This document shows, piece after piece, positions 9,005-18,667 of a stretch of 64,000 nt of DNA. The notes below the pieces were generated by a model. It ran no database searches. It was not told where the DNA came from and saw nothing but the letters and a program-made list of their open reading frames with translations. Position 1 is the stretch's first letter. Each line of letters starts with the position of its first letter. The DNA is from Rhodospirillales bacterium (lineage in GTDB: Bacteria; Pseudomonadota; Alphaproteobacteria; Rhodospirillales; Thalassospiraceae). The stretch lies in NCBI GenBank assembly GCA_019634165.1, contig JAHQVT010000010.1, positions 248,001-312,000 of the forward strand. The letters are read 5' to 3'. The translations under genes were made by a program, and so were the position numbers.

Positions 9005-10243
9005 CTATTCCGCTGCGATCGCCATCTGATCGCCATCAAGCGCATTTGAAAGATCACCGAGAATATCGTCGATGCTTTCAAGACCGGCAGATAGGCGGAT
9101 CAAACCATCGGTGATCTGATATTCTGCACGTTCTTCGGGCGTATAGGTCGAATGGGTCATGGATGCCGGATGCTGGATCAGGGTTTCGGCATCGCCAAGA
9201 CTGACCGCACGCGTGATCATGTTAAGGCCGTTCATTAGTTTGCGGCCTTCTTCGATCCCGCCTTTAAGCTCAAACGCAATCATCCCGCCAAAACGATCCA
9301 TCTGTTTCTTGGCCAGATCATGCTGCGCAAAATCTTTCAGTCCCGGATAGAAAACCTTGTCGACCTTCGAGTGACTGGCCAGAAAATCGGCAATTTTCTC
9401 GGCATTGTCGCAATGACGTTCCATCCGCAGTTCAAGCGTTTTAAGACCGCGCATGACAAGATTGGCATCCTGTGCCGAAAGAACCGCACCGGTCATATCC
9501 TTTAAGCCAACCAAACGCACCTGTGTCATGTCCTCGGCCGATCCAATCACAGCACCCGCCATCAGATCACCATGCCCACCCAGATATTTGGTTGCTGAAT
9601 GCACTACGATATCTGCGCCAAGCTCAATCGGGCGCTGCAGATACGGTGTGCAATAAGTGTTATCAACCACGACCTTGGCGCCATGTTTATGGGCAATGTC
9701 GGAAATGGCTTCGATATCCACCAGACGCATATTCGGGTTGGCTGGTGTTTCGAAATAGACAATTTTGGTCTTATCCGAAATCGCCTTTTCAAGTTCCTTC
9801 GGGTCGGTCAAATCAACATGGGCGTGCTTGATGCCGAACTTTTCCAGACCATGCCGGAAATAGGCGAATGTGCAGCCATAAAGCGTGCGATCAACAATGA
9901 TCTCATCGCCTGGCGCAATGAATGTCCAAAAGACCGATGTAATCGCCCCCATGCCCGATGCGGTCGCAACAGCAGCCTCGCCGCCCTCAAGAACCGCAAG
10001 GCGCTTTTCCAACAGATCAAGGGTCGGATTGGCAATCCGGGAATAGATAAAGCCCTGCTCATCACCGGCAAAGAACCGCCCACCCTGTTCGGCTGTCTCG
10101 AATGCAAAGGTCGAAGACATATAAACCGGCTGGTTAAGTGCGCCATTGTGGCTTTGCGGGTCATAGCCATGATGAATGGCACGGGTAGCAAAACCGGTTT
10201 TGCTACTGTTGGTACGGGTGGTGTTGGTGTTTTTTGCGGACAT
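9005..10243 (-). CDS. mdeA: Methionine gamma-lyase (PLP-dependent Cys/Met metabolism enzyme)
   Basis: Expected to split L-methionine into methanethiol, 2-oxobutyrate and ammonia. It is a Cys/Met-metabolism PLP enzyme: the PLP lysine is Lys219 in SATKYLGGHGD, and DNTYCTPYLQRP precedes it. The segment TLYGCTF puts Tyr122 and Cys124 where methionine gamma-lyase has its catalytic Tyr and its specificity-linked Cys, which favours this over cystathionine gamma-lyase or O-acetylhomoserine sulfhydrylase. The ATG at 10241-10243 is preceded by AGGAG at good spacing, so I reject the longer frame starting at 10276. The gene is divergent from a TyrR-family activator; a -24/-12 promoter and a perfect TyrR box lie between them, so it is probably the regulator's main target. 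Confidence 0.85.
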   Translation of the reverse strand: MSAKNTNTTRTNSSKTGFATRAIHHGYDPQSHNGALNQPVYMSSTFAFETAEQGGRFFAGDEQGFIYSRIANPTLDLLEKRLAVLEGGEAAVATASGMGAITSVFWTFIAPGDEIIVDRTLYGCTFAYFRHGLEKFGIKHAHVDLTDPKELEKAISDKTKIVYFETPANPNMRLVDIEAISDIAHKHGAKVVVDNTYCTPYLQRPIELGADIVVHSATKYLGGHGDLMAGAVIGSAEDMTQVRLVGLKDMTGAVLSAQDANLVMRGLKTLELRMERHCDNAEKIADFLASHSKVDKVFYPGLKDFAQHDLAKKQMDRFGGMIAFELKGGIEEGRKLMNGLNMITRAVSLGDAETLIQHPASMTHSTYTPEERAEYQITDGLIRLSAGLESIDDILGDLSNALDGDQMAIAAE

Positions 10244-10281
10244 GGTGGGGCTCCTGATAAGGCGGTTATTTGCCAAATCAT

Positions 10282-10297
10282 CGCAAGCCCCATGCCA
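10282..10297 (-). promoter_or_regulatory. Predicted sigma-54 promoter for methionine gamma-lyase
   Basis: Reading the minus strand, TGGCATGGGGCTTGCG matches the -24/-12 consensus TGGCACG-N4-TTGCW, with GG and GC exactly ten bases apart. Transcription would start near 10271, about 28 bases before the ATG at 10243. The match was found by eye; only reporter or transcript data would prove it. Confidence 0.7.
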
Positions 10298-10351
10298 GAT
10301 GCCAAAAGGTGCCGTTTCCCGCCATTTCAGCCCAAAGCAGCATTGATGAAC

Positions 10352-10369
10352 TGTAAATAATTATTTACA
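10352..10369. promoter_or_regulatory. Perfect TyrR box
   Basis: TGTAAA-TAATTA-TTTACA is an exact, fully palindromic match to the TyrR box TGTAAA-N6-TTTACA. Its centre is about 90 bases upstream of the predicted sigma-54 start site of the lyase gene, a usual distance for an enhancer-binding protein. It lies 101-118 bases upstream of the TyrR-like gene itself. Confidence 0.85.
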
Positions 10370-10429
10370 GTCATTTGGCAATACAATTGTAGCACCCCGC
10401 AAATTATATGGATTTTTAGCATGAACATC

Positions 10430-10466
10430 CGTACACTATTTTTTACAGTGTAAACTTTTCGGTACA
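10430..10466. promoter_or_regulatory. Two abutting half-conserved TyrR boxes at the regulator's own start
   Basis: CGTACA-CTATTT-TTTACA (10430-10447) and TGTAAA-CTTTTC-GGTACA (10449-10466) each have one perfect half. The perfect halves face each other across a single G, making TTTACA-G-TGTAAA. The second box ends 3 bases before the ATG at 10470, where a ribosome site would be expected but none is visible. This suggests autoregulation by blocking the promoter or translation start. Confidence 0.6.
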
Positions 10467-10469
10467 GTC

Positions 10470-12089
10470 ATGCGATTTGAAATCCGCGGCGAAAACAGGC
10501 TTGGCATCACCCGTGATGTGGTCAATGTACTGACCGATCATAAGCTTGATATCCGAAGCTTCGAGGTCACCACCCATCATATCTATGCCGATATCCCGGC
10601 CGTGCGCCCGGAAAAATTTCCGCTGTTGGCCCATGCGTTAAAACAAATCCCTGGCATTTCGGATATTCGCGAGATTGACCGCCTGCCAACTGAACGCCGC
10701 CGCGCGCAACTTCATGCCACACTTGCCGCCCTTGGCGATCCGGTGATTGCGGTTGATGCCAATGGTCAAATTGCCCAAGTCAATCCCGCCGCACAGACCA
10801 TCGCAGGCACCCCTGAAAAACCGCTGCGCGATATGACCATCACCAGCATATTAAACGAACCATCTATTGAAGATTTACGCCAAAGTGGATTTCACATGCC
10901 CGAGCATGAAGTCACACTCGGCGGGCAAACCTATATGCTTCAGGTCGAACCGATTGGCCATGTCGATGATGGATCGGACATCGTCGATGACGCGCCATGG
11001 GGCGGGGTGATGGTATTTCACCGTGCCGCACGGCTGGGCCGGGTTATCACCGCCCTTCAGGATAGAAGCCACACCGGGTTTGACGACATTATTGGCGACA
11101 GCCGGGCGATGACCCGGGTTAAGTCACAGGCCAAACGCCTTGCTGGGATTGACGCACCACTTTTGATTTTGGGCGAAACCGGCACGGGCAAAGAACTGTT
11201 TGCCCGCGCCTGCCACCGCGCAAGCACACGGGTTGATCAACCGTTTCTGGCGCTTAATTGTGCTGCCATGCCCGAAGGATTGGCCGAAAGCGAGCTATTT
11301 GGCTATGCCGCGGGTGCCTTTACCAGTGCGCGCCGCGGCGGCAAGCCGGGCCTGCTTGAACTGGCAGATGGCGGAACATTGTTTTTGGACGAAATCGGCG
11401 AACTGACCCCGTATTTACAAGCCAAACTGCTGCGCGTTTTGCAAGATGGCCGGTTCCGCCGTGTCGGTGGCACGGACGAGATCGCCGTTGATGTCCGGAT
11501 CATTAGTGCGACCAACCGCGATCTTGAAACCATGTCCCATGACGGCACCTTCCGCGAAGATCTTTATTTCCGCATCAACGTGCTTGGCATCACCTTGCCG
11601 CCGCTGCGGGATCGGATAGAAGACATCAACGATCTTGCGCAATTTTTCATTGATCGCACCGCCCAACAAACCGAACGCGCAACACCCCACCTTGCCCGCG
11701 ACGGATTGGCGTGGCTGCAAAACCATGACTGGCCGGGTAATGTGCGGGAGCTTGAAAACACCCTGTTTCGCGCCGTCGCCCTGCTTGATGGCGATGTTTT
11801 AAGCGCCCATGACCTTAACAGTGCCGCCACAGGAACCGCCGCCAAACACGCGCAAACAGACACCGCACCGGCCAATCCCAACACGCTGCAGCCAAGCACC
11901 CAAAACAGCGACGTGATCGCCCAAGCCCTCTCACAGCCCGATTTCAATGCGGGGCTGGACCTGCTGGAGCGTGAAATGCTGATGCGGCTGTACCCTGATC
12001 ACCCAAGTTCGCGCAAACTTGCCGAACGGCTAGGGGTTTCGCACACCTCAATCGCCAATAAGCTGCGCAAATATGGCATCGGGCAATAG
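10470..12089 (+). CDS. TyrR-family sigma-54-type transcriptional activator
   Basis: Cytoplasmic regulator with the full TyrR domain order: ACT domain (about 1-70), PAS domain (75-190), AAA+ domain (205-440) and a C-terminal helix-turn-helix (505-539, SRKLAERLGVSHTSIANKLRKYG). The AAA+ part has Walker A GETGTGKE (235-242), GAFTSA (282-287) at the sigma-54-contact loop, and Walker B GGTLFLDEIGE. E. coli TyrR lacks the GAFTGA loop and works with sigma-70; here the loop is kept with one Gly-to-Ser change, so sigma-54 activation is plausible. The start aligns with that of TyrR. The ACT domain probably senses an amino acid, perhaps aromatic or methionine. A perfect TyrR box and a -24/-12 promoter lie upstream of the divergent lyase gene. 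Confidence 0.88.
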   Translation: MRFEIRGENRLGITRDVVNVLTDHKLDIRSFEVTTHHIYADIPAVRPEKFPLLAHALKQIPGISDIREIDRLPTERRRAQLHATLAALGDPVIAVDANGQIAQVNPAAQTIAGTPEKPLRDMTITSILNEPSIEDLRQSGFHMPEHEVTLGGQTYMLQVEPIGHVDDGSDIVDDAPWGGVMVFHRAARLGRVITALQDRSHTGFDDIIGDSRAMTRVKSQAKRLAGIDAPLLILGETGTGKELFARACHRASTRVDQPFLALNCAAMPEGLAESELFGYAAGAFTSARRGGKPGLLELADGGTLFLDEIGELTPYLQAKLLRVLQDGRFRRVGGTDEIAVDVRIISATNRDLETMSHDGTFREDLYFRINVLGITLPPLRDRIEDINDLAQFFIDRTAQQTERATPHLARDGLAWLQNHDWPGNVRELENTLFRAVALLDGDVLSAHDLNSAATGTAAKHAQTDTAPANPNTLQPSTQNSDVIAQALSQPDFNAGLDLLEREMLMRLYPDHPSSRKLAERLGVSHTSIANKLRKYGIGQ

Positions 12090-12216
12090 CGCCACCGCCC
12101 ATATTTTCGCAAATGGTCCCTAACCTTCTCGCCAGTTTGGTTGCGCTTTACATTGCACGGCGGCATGATCAGCCTAAATCATAAGGCGTAAACCGCCTCC
12201 AACAGGGAGAAGACAA

Positions 12217-12999
12217 ATGCTGACAGGAAAACGCGCACTTGTAACCGGCTCAACCAGCGGGATCGGCCTTGCCATGGCCCGTGCGCTTGCCGGTGCCGGG
12301 GCGGATGTGATGCTTAATGGTTTTGGCGATGCCGACGCGATCGAAGCCACCCGCAGCGCCCTTGAAACCGATTACGGTGTAACTGCACATTACAATGGCG
12401 CCGACCTGTCCAAACCCGATCAGATCGAAGCCATGATGCAAGACGCTGATGCCAAATTTGGCGGCGTCGATATTCTGATCAACAATGCCGGCATTCAATA
12501 CACCGCCAATGTCGAAGATTTCCCACCGGAAAAATGGGACGCGGTGATTGCGATCAACCTTTCATCGGTCTTCCACACCACCCGCCTTGCCGTTCCCTAT
12601 ATGCGCAAACAAAACTGGGGCCGCATCATCAACACCGCCTCGGCCCACGGCCTTGTTGCATCGGTGCAAAAGGCCGCCTATGTTGCCGCCAAACATGGCG
12701 TGATTGGCCTGACCAAGGTAACCGCCCTTGAAACCGCCGAAACCGGTATCACCGCCAACGCGATTTGTCCGGGCTGGGTGCGCACCGAACTGGTCGAACG
12801 CCAGATCGAAGCCCGCGCCAAGGAAGGCGGCATTTCGATTGAGGAAGCGGCGACCAACCTTGTCTCGGACAAACACCCATCGAAACAGTTTGTCACGCCT
12901 GAACAAATCGGCCAGACCGCCTTGTTCCTGTGCTCGGACGCGGCATCACAGATGACCGGAACCCATATGTCGGTCGATGGCGGCTGGACGGCGCAGTAA
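12217..12999 (+). CDS. bdhA: 3-hydroxybutyrate dehydrogenase (SDR)
   Basis: Oxidises (R)-3-hydroxybutyrate to acetoacetate with NAD+, a step in use of polyhydroxybutyrate and free 3-hydroxybutyrate. It is a classical short-chain dehydrogenase of 260 residues. The nucleotide-binding TGSTSGIG is at residues 10-17 and NNAG at 89-92; the catalytic residues are Ser142, Tyr155 and Lys159 (YVAAKHG). The C-terminal VDGGWTAQ and the segment NTASAHGLVAS are typical of bacterial 3-hydroxybutyrate dehydrogenases. AGGGAGA lies just before the ATG. It follows the TyrR-like gene by 127 bases in the same direction, so it may be read from that promoter or its own. A strong terminator follows. Confidence 0.9.
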   Translation: MLTGKRALVTGSTSGIGLAMARALAGAGADVMLNGFGDADAIEATRSALETDYGVTAHYNGADLSKPDQIEAMMQDADAKFGGVDILINNAGIQYTANVEDFPPEKWDAVIAINLSSVFHTTRLAVPYMRKQNWGRIINTASAHGLVASVQKAAYVAAKHGVIGLTKVTALETAETGITANAICPGWVRTELVERQIEARAKEGGISIEEAATNLVSDKHPSKQFVTPEQIGQTALFLCSDAASQMTGTHMSVDGGWTAQ

Positions 13000-13034
13000 G
13001 CGCAAAGCCCCCAGCACATTCGCAGAAAACAAAG

Positions 13035-13069
13035 AAGCCCCTTTGGCCAGAATGCCAGAGGGGCTTTTT
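13035..13069 (+). terminator. Rho-independent terminator of bdhA
   Basis: AAGCCCCT-TTGGC and GCCAG-AGGGGCTT pair around a short loop and are followed by TTTTTC. It stands 35 bases after the bdhA stop. Confidence 0.9.
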
Positions 13070-13089
13070 CAAATCGGCATCATCGCGCC

Positions 13090-13272
13090 TTAGCCAAGAT
13101 CACAATCACATGCCGGGCGCTTGGCATTGGCGATACAATCGGACTTATTCGAATAGCCTTGGGTCGAAGCTCCAACAATGTCGCCATTCTTGGCTGTGCG
13201 CCGCCACCGCCAGCCATCCTTCGCCTCGTAAACCTCCCAAGTATCGCCAATGGAATCTTTACAACTCGACAT
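13090..13272 (-). CDS. DUF1508 (YegP-like) small protein
   Basis: A 60-residue protein matching the DUF1508/YegP repeat: DTWEVYEAKDGWRWR, then NGDIVGASTQGYSNKSDC and an alanine-asparagine helix. The family forms a compact beta-beta-alpha unit of unknown function; many members carry two tandem copies, this one has a single copy. The C-terminal KRPACDCDLG adds three cysteines counting the one in SDC, unusual for the family. AGGAGAAGG sits directly before the ATG, a strong sign that this short gene is real. It is monocistronic between the bdhA terminator and the LysR gene. Confidence 0.75.
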   Translation of the reverse strand: MSSCKDSIGDTWEVYEAKDGWRWRRTAKNGDIVGASTQGYSNKSDCIANAKRPACDCDLG

Positions 13273-13367
13273 CTGCCTTCTCCTTAAATACCCACATCAG
13301 TTACCGTTTACTTGACGAAACAATGCAAGACTTGTGAGCTATCATTTATCACCAGCTTTCTGCCCTG

Positions 13368-14243
13368 CTACCCCAAATACCGCCCCAAATGCTCCACCAG
13401 CATCCTGATTTTCGGGCTAAGATGACGGTTAGTGGGGTAAATCGCCCAGATGCCTTCGTCTGATGGCTGGTATTTGGTCAGGACCGGGATCAGATCGCCG
13501 CTGGCAATCCACGGATCGACATAATAATCAGGCAATTGCACAATCCCGATGCCTTTGCGTGCCGCATCAAGCAATGCCTGCCCGCTATTGGCGTGGATAG
13601 AGCCATGAATACGCACGGTTCGTTCCCGGCCATCTTCTTCGAACCGCCAATAATCAAGCGTCCCGACAAGGCAATTATGATGCGAAAGTTCGGACAACGA
13701 ATGTGGCTCGCCGCGTTTGGCAATGTATTTCGGGGCAGCACAGGCATAAAGGCGGCGGGTGGAAAGCTGTTGGGTCATCAGGCTTCCGGTCGTGCTGTCA
13801 AGCCGGCCCAAACGGATCGCCATATCATATCCTTCAAGAACCAGATCAAGCTTCTGATTGGAAAAGCGACATTGCACTTCTAATTCGGGATAGCGGGTGA
13901 CGAAATCATTGACCAGCGGCGCAATGACCGTTTCGCCATACGTCGTCGGCGCAGTCAGTTTAAGCTTCCCGCGCGGCATTTCCGTTAAGTTGCCAATTGC
14001 CCGTTCCGCATCGCCCAACCCGTCCAGCAATTGGCGGCAATGCTGATAGTAAATCTGCCCGGCTTCGGTCGCACTCACCTTGCGGGTGGTGCGATAAAAC
14101 AACTGCACGCCAAGCTTTTCTTCGAGTGCTGTGACCTGTCGGCTGACTTGCGCGACTGAAATGCCAAGCTGCTTGGCAGCATGGGTAAAGCTTTGGCGTT
14201 CGGATACCGCGATAAATTCGCTGATCCCATCCCACGCATTCAT
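13368..14243 (-). CDS. LysR-family transcriptional regulator, divergent from frmA
   Basis: DNA-binding regulator of 291 residues. The N-terminal winged helix-turn-helix (FIAVSERQSFTHAAKQLGIS ... SRQVTALEEKLGVQLFYRTTR) is followed by a LysR substrate-binding domain. The overall pattern, including SRQVTALE, RTTRKVSATEAG and YYQHCRQLLD, is that of the CrgA/DsdC-like LysR subgroup. The ATG at 14241-14243 is preferred over the upstream in-frame TTG/GTG. It is divergent from the formaldehyde genes with 121 bases between starts, so it is probably their regulator; that is inferred from position only. Confidence 0.85.
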   Translation of the reverse strand: MNAWDGISEFIAVSERQSFTHAAKQLGISVAQVSRQVTALEEKLGVQLFYRTTRKVSATEAGQIYYQHCRQLLDGLGDAERAIGNLTEMPRGKLKLTAPTTYGETVIAPLVNDFVTRYPELEVQCRFSNQKLDLVLEGYDMAIRLGRLDSTTGSLMTQQLSTRRLYACAAPKYIAKRGEPHSLSELSHHNCLVGTLDYWRFEEDGRERTVRIHGSIHANSGQALLDAARKGIGIVQLPDYYVDPWIASGDLIPVLTKYQPSDEGIWAIYPTNRHLSPKIRMLVEHLGRYLG

Positions 14244-14331
14244 CACCAAATTCCAATTTGATTATTACACAACAGCAAAAGTCATTTACCAAATTACCTG
14301 ATTATCAGTTCTTGCGAAACAAATACACTGA

Positions 14332-15489
<1,158 letters not shown>

Positions 15490-15589
15490 TCATAGAACAC
15501 TAATTTGAATAATAACGCCAATGCCGGACAATTTCCGGCAGCTACCAAACTCCGCCATTTCTGGCATTGGCAGATCAGAGGACCCCACA

Positions 15590-16447
15590 ATGGGTATTGA
15601 AAACGCTTCAAGCAACAAGGTATTTGGCGGCTGGCAAAAGCAATACACGCACCCATCAACCGTTCTGGGTTGCGACATGCGCTTTGCCATCTTCCTGCCA
15701 CCACAGGCCAGCAACGGCGCCAAGGTGCCGGTGATGTATTGGCTATCGGGCCTGACCTGCACAGATGAAAACTTCATGCAAAAGGCCGGTGCGTTTCGCA
15801 TTGCGAGCGAACTTGGCATTGCCATTGTCGCACCAGACACAAGTCCACGTGGCGATCATGTGCCTGACGATGAAAACGAGGCCTATGATTTTGGCAAAGG
15901 TGCAGGGTTCTACGTTAACGCAACGCAGGAACCTTGGGCGCGCAATTACCGCATGTATGATTACGTCACCAAAGAACTGCCAACCCTGATCAAGGATCAC
16001 TTCCCGGTCAGTGACGATGCCGTAATTTCCGGCCATTCAATGGGCGGGCATGGGGCGCTTATGATTGCACTTCGTAATCCGGGCATGTTCAAATCCGCGA
16101 CGGCCTTTGCGCCAATCTGCAACCCGGTCAATTGCCCATGGGGCCAAAAGGCGCTGGGCAATTATCTGGGGGATGACAAAGCAGCCTGGAAAGACTGGGA
16201 TAGCTCTATTCTGATGAAGGCCGCAACATCGGTTGATGTTCAAACCCCGGCCCTTGTTGATCAAGGTGATGCTGATGGGTTTTTGGCCGAACAGCTTAAA
16301 CCAGAAACACTGCAAGCAGCGGCCAAGTCATCAAACTATCCGCTAACCGTTCGGATGCAGGATGGCTATGACCATAGCTATTACTTCATCTCAAGCTTTA
16401 TCGAAGATCACATCCGCTTCCATGCCAAGCACCTTAATCTCGGCTGA
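15590..16447 (+). CDS. fghA: S-formylglutathione hydrolase
   Basis: Serine hydrolase of the esterase D family that releases formate and glutathione from S-formylglutathione. The nucleophile is Ser150 in GHSMGGHGA; LSGLTCTDENF near residue 52 is the family oxyanion/substrate segment, and the late YDHSYYF supplies the catalytic His. I choose the ATG at 15590, preceded by GAGG, which gives 285 residues, the usual family size; an upstream in-frame ATG at 15521 lacks a ribosome site. It follows frmA and shares its terminator at 16469-16524, so the two are an operon for formaldehyde removal. Confidence 0.92.
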   Translation: MGIENASSNKVFGGWQKQYTHPSTVLGCDMRFAIFLPPQASNGAKVPVMYWLSGLTCTDENFMQKAGAFRIASELGIAIVAPDTSPRGDHVPDDENEAYDFGKGAGFYVNATQEPWARNYRMYDYVTKELPTLIKDHFPVSDDAVISGHSMGGHGALMIALRNPGMFKSATAFAPICNPVNCPWGQKALGNYLGDDKAAWKDWDSSILMKAATSVDVQTPALVDQGDADGFLAEQLKPETLQAAAKSSNYPLTVRMQDGYDHSYYFISSFIEDHIRFHAKHLNLG

Positions 16448-16468
16448 TTGCACCAGGATCTTCGATAC

Positions 16469-16524
16469 ACCCCGGCACGTCGCCATGTACCACTCCCCCC
16501 AATAGACGTGTCGGGGTTCTTTTT
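16469..16524 (+). terminator. Rho-independent terminator of frmA-fghA
   Basis: Thirteen bases from ACCCCGG to CACGTC pair fully (one G-U) with GACGTGTCGGGGT across a loop of 23 bases, followed by TCTTTTTA. It lies 21 bases after the fghA stop. Confidence 0.85.
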
Positions 16525-16538
16525 ATCCCGAAACCTGA

Positions 16539-17141
16539 TCAATCAAGGTCAAAGCTGCGTGCGTCAATCGCATCGGCAACGTCATCGGCCATCTTAAGGG
16601 TACGGATGATCAGTGGCACGATCATCGCAAGGATCGATTTATCAAGCCCGCGCGCGCGTTGGGCATCGCGAATTTCTGATGCAACGGTTGCGATCACCGG
16701 GATAAAGCGCAGCACCATCGAAATCGCCAGACTGACCTTTTCCGGGTTCACGCCAATCGGCTTTAACGGGACCATCGCACGGTCAAGGGATGCCAGCATG
16801 TCCGATGTTTTCGTGCTCAGTGTCACAAGCGATGCAAATAAAACAATCGCCGCAATCCGCAGAACAACAAGCAATCCCGCCTGCCAGTCATTGAGCCAAA
16901 GCTGCACGGCAAAGAAAATCAAAAGCAACCAGATCATCGGTTTGATCTGCGCCCAGATGATGTGCCGGCCAAATCCACTGATGGGATAAAGTGCGATTAC
17001 GGTCGCTAAAACAACCGCGACCACCGGCCAATCAGGGATCAGAAACACCCCCGTCCCCAAGGCCATCATCGCCAAAATCTTAATCCCTGCAGTGGCCCGA
17101 TGCAGCGCTGATGCACCGTCAATATAAAGCCCCGCGATCAT
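16539..17141 (-). CDS. bioN: Energy-coupling factor transmembrane protein BioN
   Basis: EcfT-type transmembrane coupling subunit of a biotin ECF importer, linking the substrate-binding BioY to the ATPase BioM. The protein is 200 residues with about five hydrophobic segments and the coupling-helix motif with Ala-Arg-Gly: [10 protein letters not shown] near residue 165, plus the second family motif AIDARSFDL at the C-terminus. Both are the family's ATPase contact sites. Its start overlaps the bioM stop by four bases (ATGA), so translation is coupled. Confidence 0.88.
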   Translation of the reverse strand: MIAGLYIDGASALHRATAGIKILAMMALGTGVFLIPDWPVVAVVLATVIALYPISGFGRHIIWAQIKPMIWLLLIFFAVQLWLNDWQAGLLVVLRIAAIVLFASLVTLSTKTSDMLASLDRAMVPLKPIGVNPEKVSLAISMVLRFIPVIATVASEIRDAQRARGLDKSILAMIVPLIIRTLKMADDVADAIDARSFDLD

Positions 17142-17812
17142 GCCATCATCTCGCGATATTTCGCGATGACGTCGGCGGGTTTGCCATCAAGCACAAGCTT
17201 GCCCTGATCAAACGCCAAAACCCGGTCATAATCGGCAATCAGATCAAGATCGTGCGAAACGGTAATCACCGTCTGATCAAGGCCCCGGATCGCTCGTTCA
17301 ACCCGGTTGCGATTGCGCAGATCAAGCAAGGTGGTCGGTTCATCAAAAACGATATAGCGCGGTGCCATCACCAAAACGCCAGATATCGCCAAAAGCTGTT
17401 TTTGGCCACCTGACAACAGATGACTTGGGTGGGTTTTGAATTCTGTCAGGTCATAGCGCGCAAGGATTTCATCAATACGACGATTGATCTCATCCTTGGG
17501 CAGTTTCAGCGCTTTCAACCCAAAGGCCAGATCTTCTTCGACCACGGGATAGACGATCTGATTGTCAGGATTTTGAAAGACAAAGCCAACATGGCGGCGC
17601 AGTTTCCGGCCATCCTTGGCGGCATCGAAATCATCGACCAAAACCCGGCCGCTGGTTGCGGTTTGCAACCCGTTTAAAAGCCGAACAAACGTGCTTTTTC
17701 CCGATCCGTTGGCACCAACAATCCCGATCCGTTTTTCGGTCAGGGTAAGGTTGATATCCTCAAGTGCGCGCCGCTGATCAAATTGCACAGAGACATTTTC
17801 AAAACGGATCAT
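17138..17812 (-). CDS. bioM: Biotin ECF transporter ATPase BioM
   Basis: ATP-hydrolysing subunit of the BioMNY importer, on the cytoplasmic side. The 224-residue ABC ATPase has Walker [10 protein letters not shown], the ECF-type Q-loop [13 protein letters not shown], signature [11 protein letters not shown], and Walker B with [12 protein letters not shown]. The QNPDNQ segment is typical of ECF ATPases rather than of ordinary importers. It is separated from bioY by 113 bases and overlaps bioN by four. Confidence 0.9.
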   Translation of the reverse strand: MIRFENVSVQFDQRRALEDINLTLTEKRIGIVGANGSGKSTFVRLLNGLQTATSGRVLVDDFDAAKDGRKLRRHVGFVFQNPDNQIVYPVVEEDLAFGLKALKLPKDEINRRIDEILARYDLTEFKTHPSHLLSGGQKQLLAISGVLVMAPRYIVFDEPTTLLDLRNRNRVERAIRGLDQTVITVSHDLDLIADYDRVLAFDQGKLVLDGKPADVIAKYREMMA

Positions 17813-17925
17813 GGGGTTGTTTGTCCGGGATTACATTCGGGAGCATTGATTGGGCATAGGTGGTGGTAAAAGTTGGGCACCAAGCATCATCGCGCATGGC
17901 GTTCACGCCTGGCACCCATAAGACG

Positions 17926-18474
17926 TTAGCCCGCCTTGGAAATCAAGGGGTAGGAGCGCTTCACCGCAAGGCATGCCGCAGTTGCAATCGCAACCTTGAT
18001 CGCATCACCAATCAAAAATGGCGCAGCACCAACGGTTGCCTGCCAATAGCTAATATCGGCCGCAACCGCGACCCATGCATTGCCAATGGCATACAGCACA
18101 ACAATCCCGCCAAAAGCGATGGAAAGCGCTGCATTCACAACATTCAACTTGTTCCAGAGTTTTTCGATCAAAAGCCCGACGACAAATGCCGTAACAGCCC
18201 ATCCAAAAATGAAGCCGCCGGTCACACCGATCATCACGCCAAAACCACCACGTCCACCTGAAAGCAGCGGCAAGCCAACCGCGACCAACACAAGGAACAA
18301 GACAATCGACAAGCCACCACGACGGGCACCAAGAATAGCACCAGCCAACATCGGGCCAAGCGATTGTGCCGTTACCGGAACGCCGGTAATTGGAAGGGTG
18401 ATTGGCGGAAACAGCCCAAGAACAGCAGTCAGCGCTGCGAACAGGGCGATATAGACAATATCTTTGGTCTTCAT
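17926..18474 (-). CDS. bioY: Biotin transporter substrate-binding subunit BioY
   Basis: Membrane S-component that binds biotin; in many alphaproteobacteria it works with BioMN as a dedicated high-affinity importer. The protein is 182 residues with six hydrophobic segments. Family signatures present are TLPITGVPVTAQSLGPMLAG, GARRGGLSIVLFLVLVAVGLP, and GGFIFGWAVTAFVVG. AGGAA lies before the ATG. It heads the bioYMN unit. I searched by eye for a BioR-type TTATCTATAA site in its upstream gap and did not find one. Confidence 0.92.
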   Translation of the reverse strand: MKTKDIVYIALFAALTAVLGLFPPITLPITGVPVTAQSLGPMLAGAILGARRGGLSIVLFLVLVAVGLPLLSGGRGGFGVMIGVTGGFIFGWAVTAFVVGLLIEKLWNKLNVVNAALSIAFGGIVVLYAIGNAWVAVAADISYWQATVGAAPFLIGDAIKVAIATAACLAVKRSYPLISKAG

Positions 18475-18667
18475 GTAACGGTTCCTATTCCCGTTAAGAC
18501 CGCCTTACATCAACCCCTTGCGCAAGACGATCTTGGTTTAACCGGTCCGCCCGACCGGCTCAACGCGATATGGGATAACCGCAAATCTCATCAAGGCCAA
18601 GCAAAATGACACCGCATTCTGGCAACTGGTCTTGCGCCGCACCTAATATTCGATGAATTTCAAAATG

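Noticed and set aside
18475-18667. BioR operator or terminator in the bioY upstream gap
   Set aside because: No TTATCTATAA-like site was found; the CCGGTC/GACCGG stem at 18542-18558 lacks a T run on the strand that would need it.
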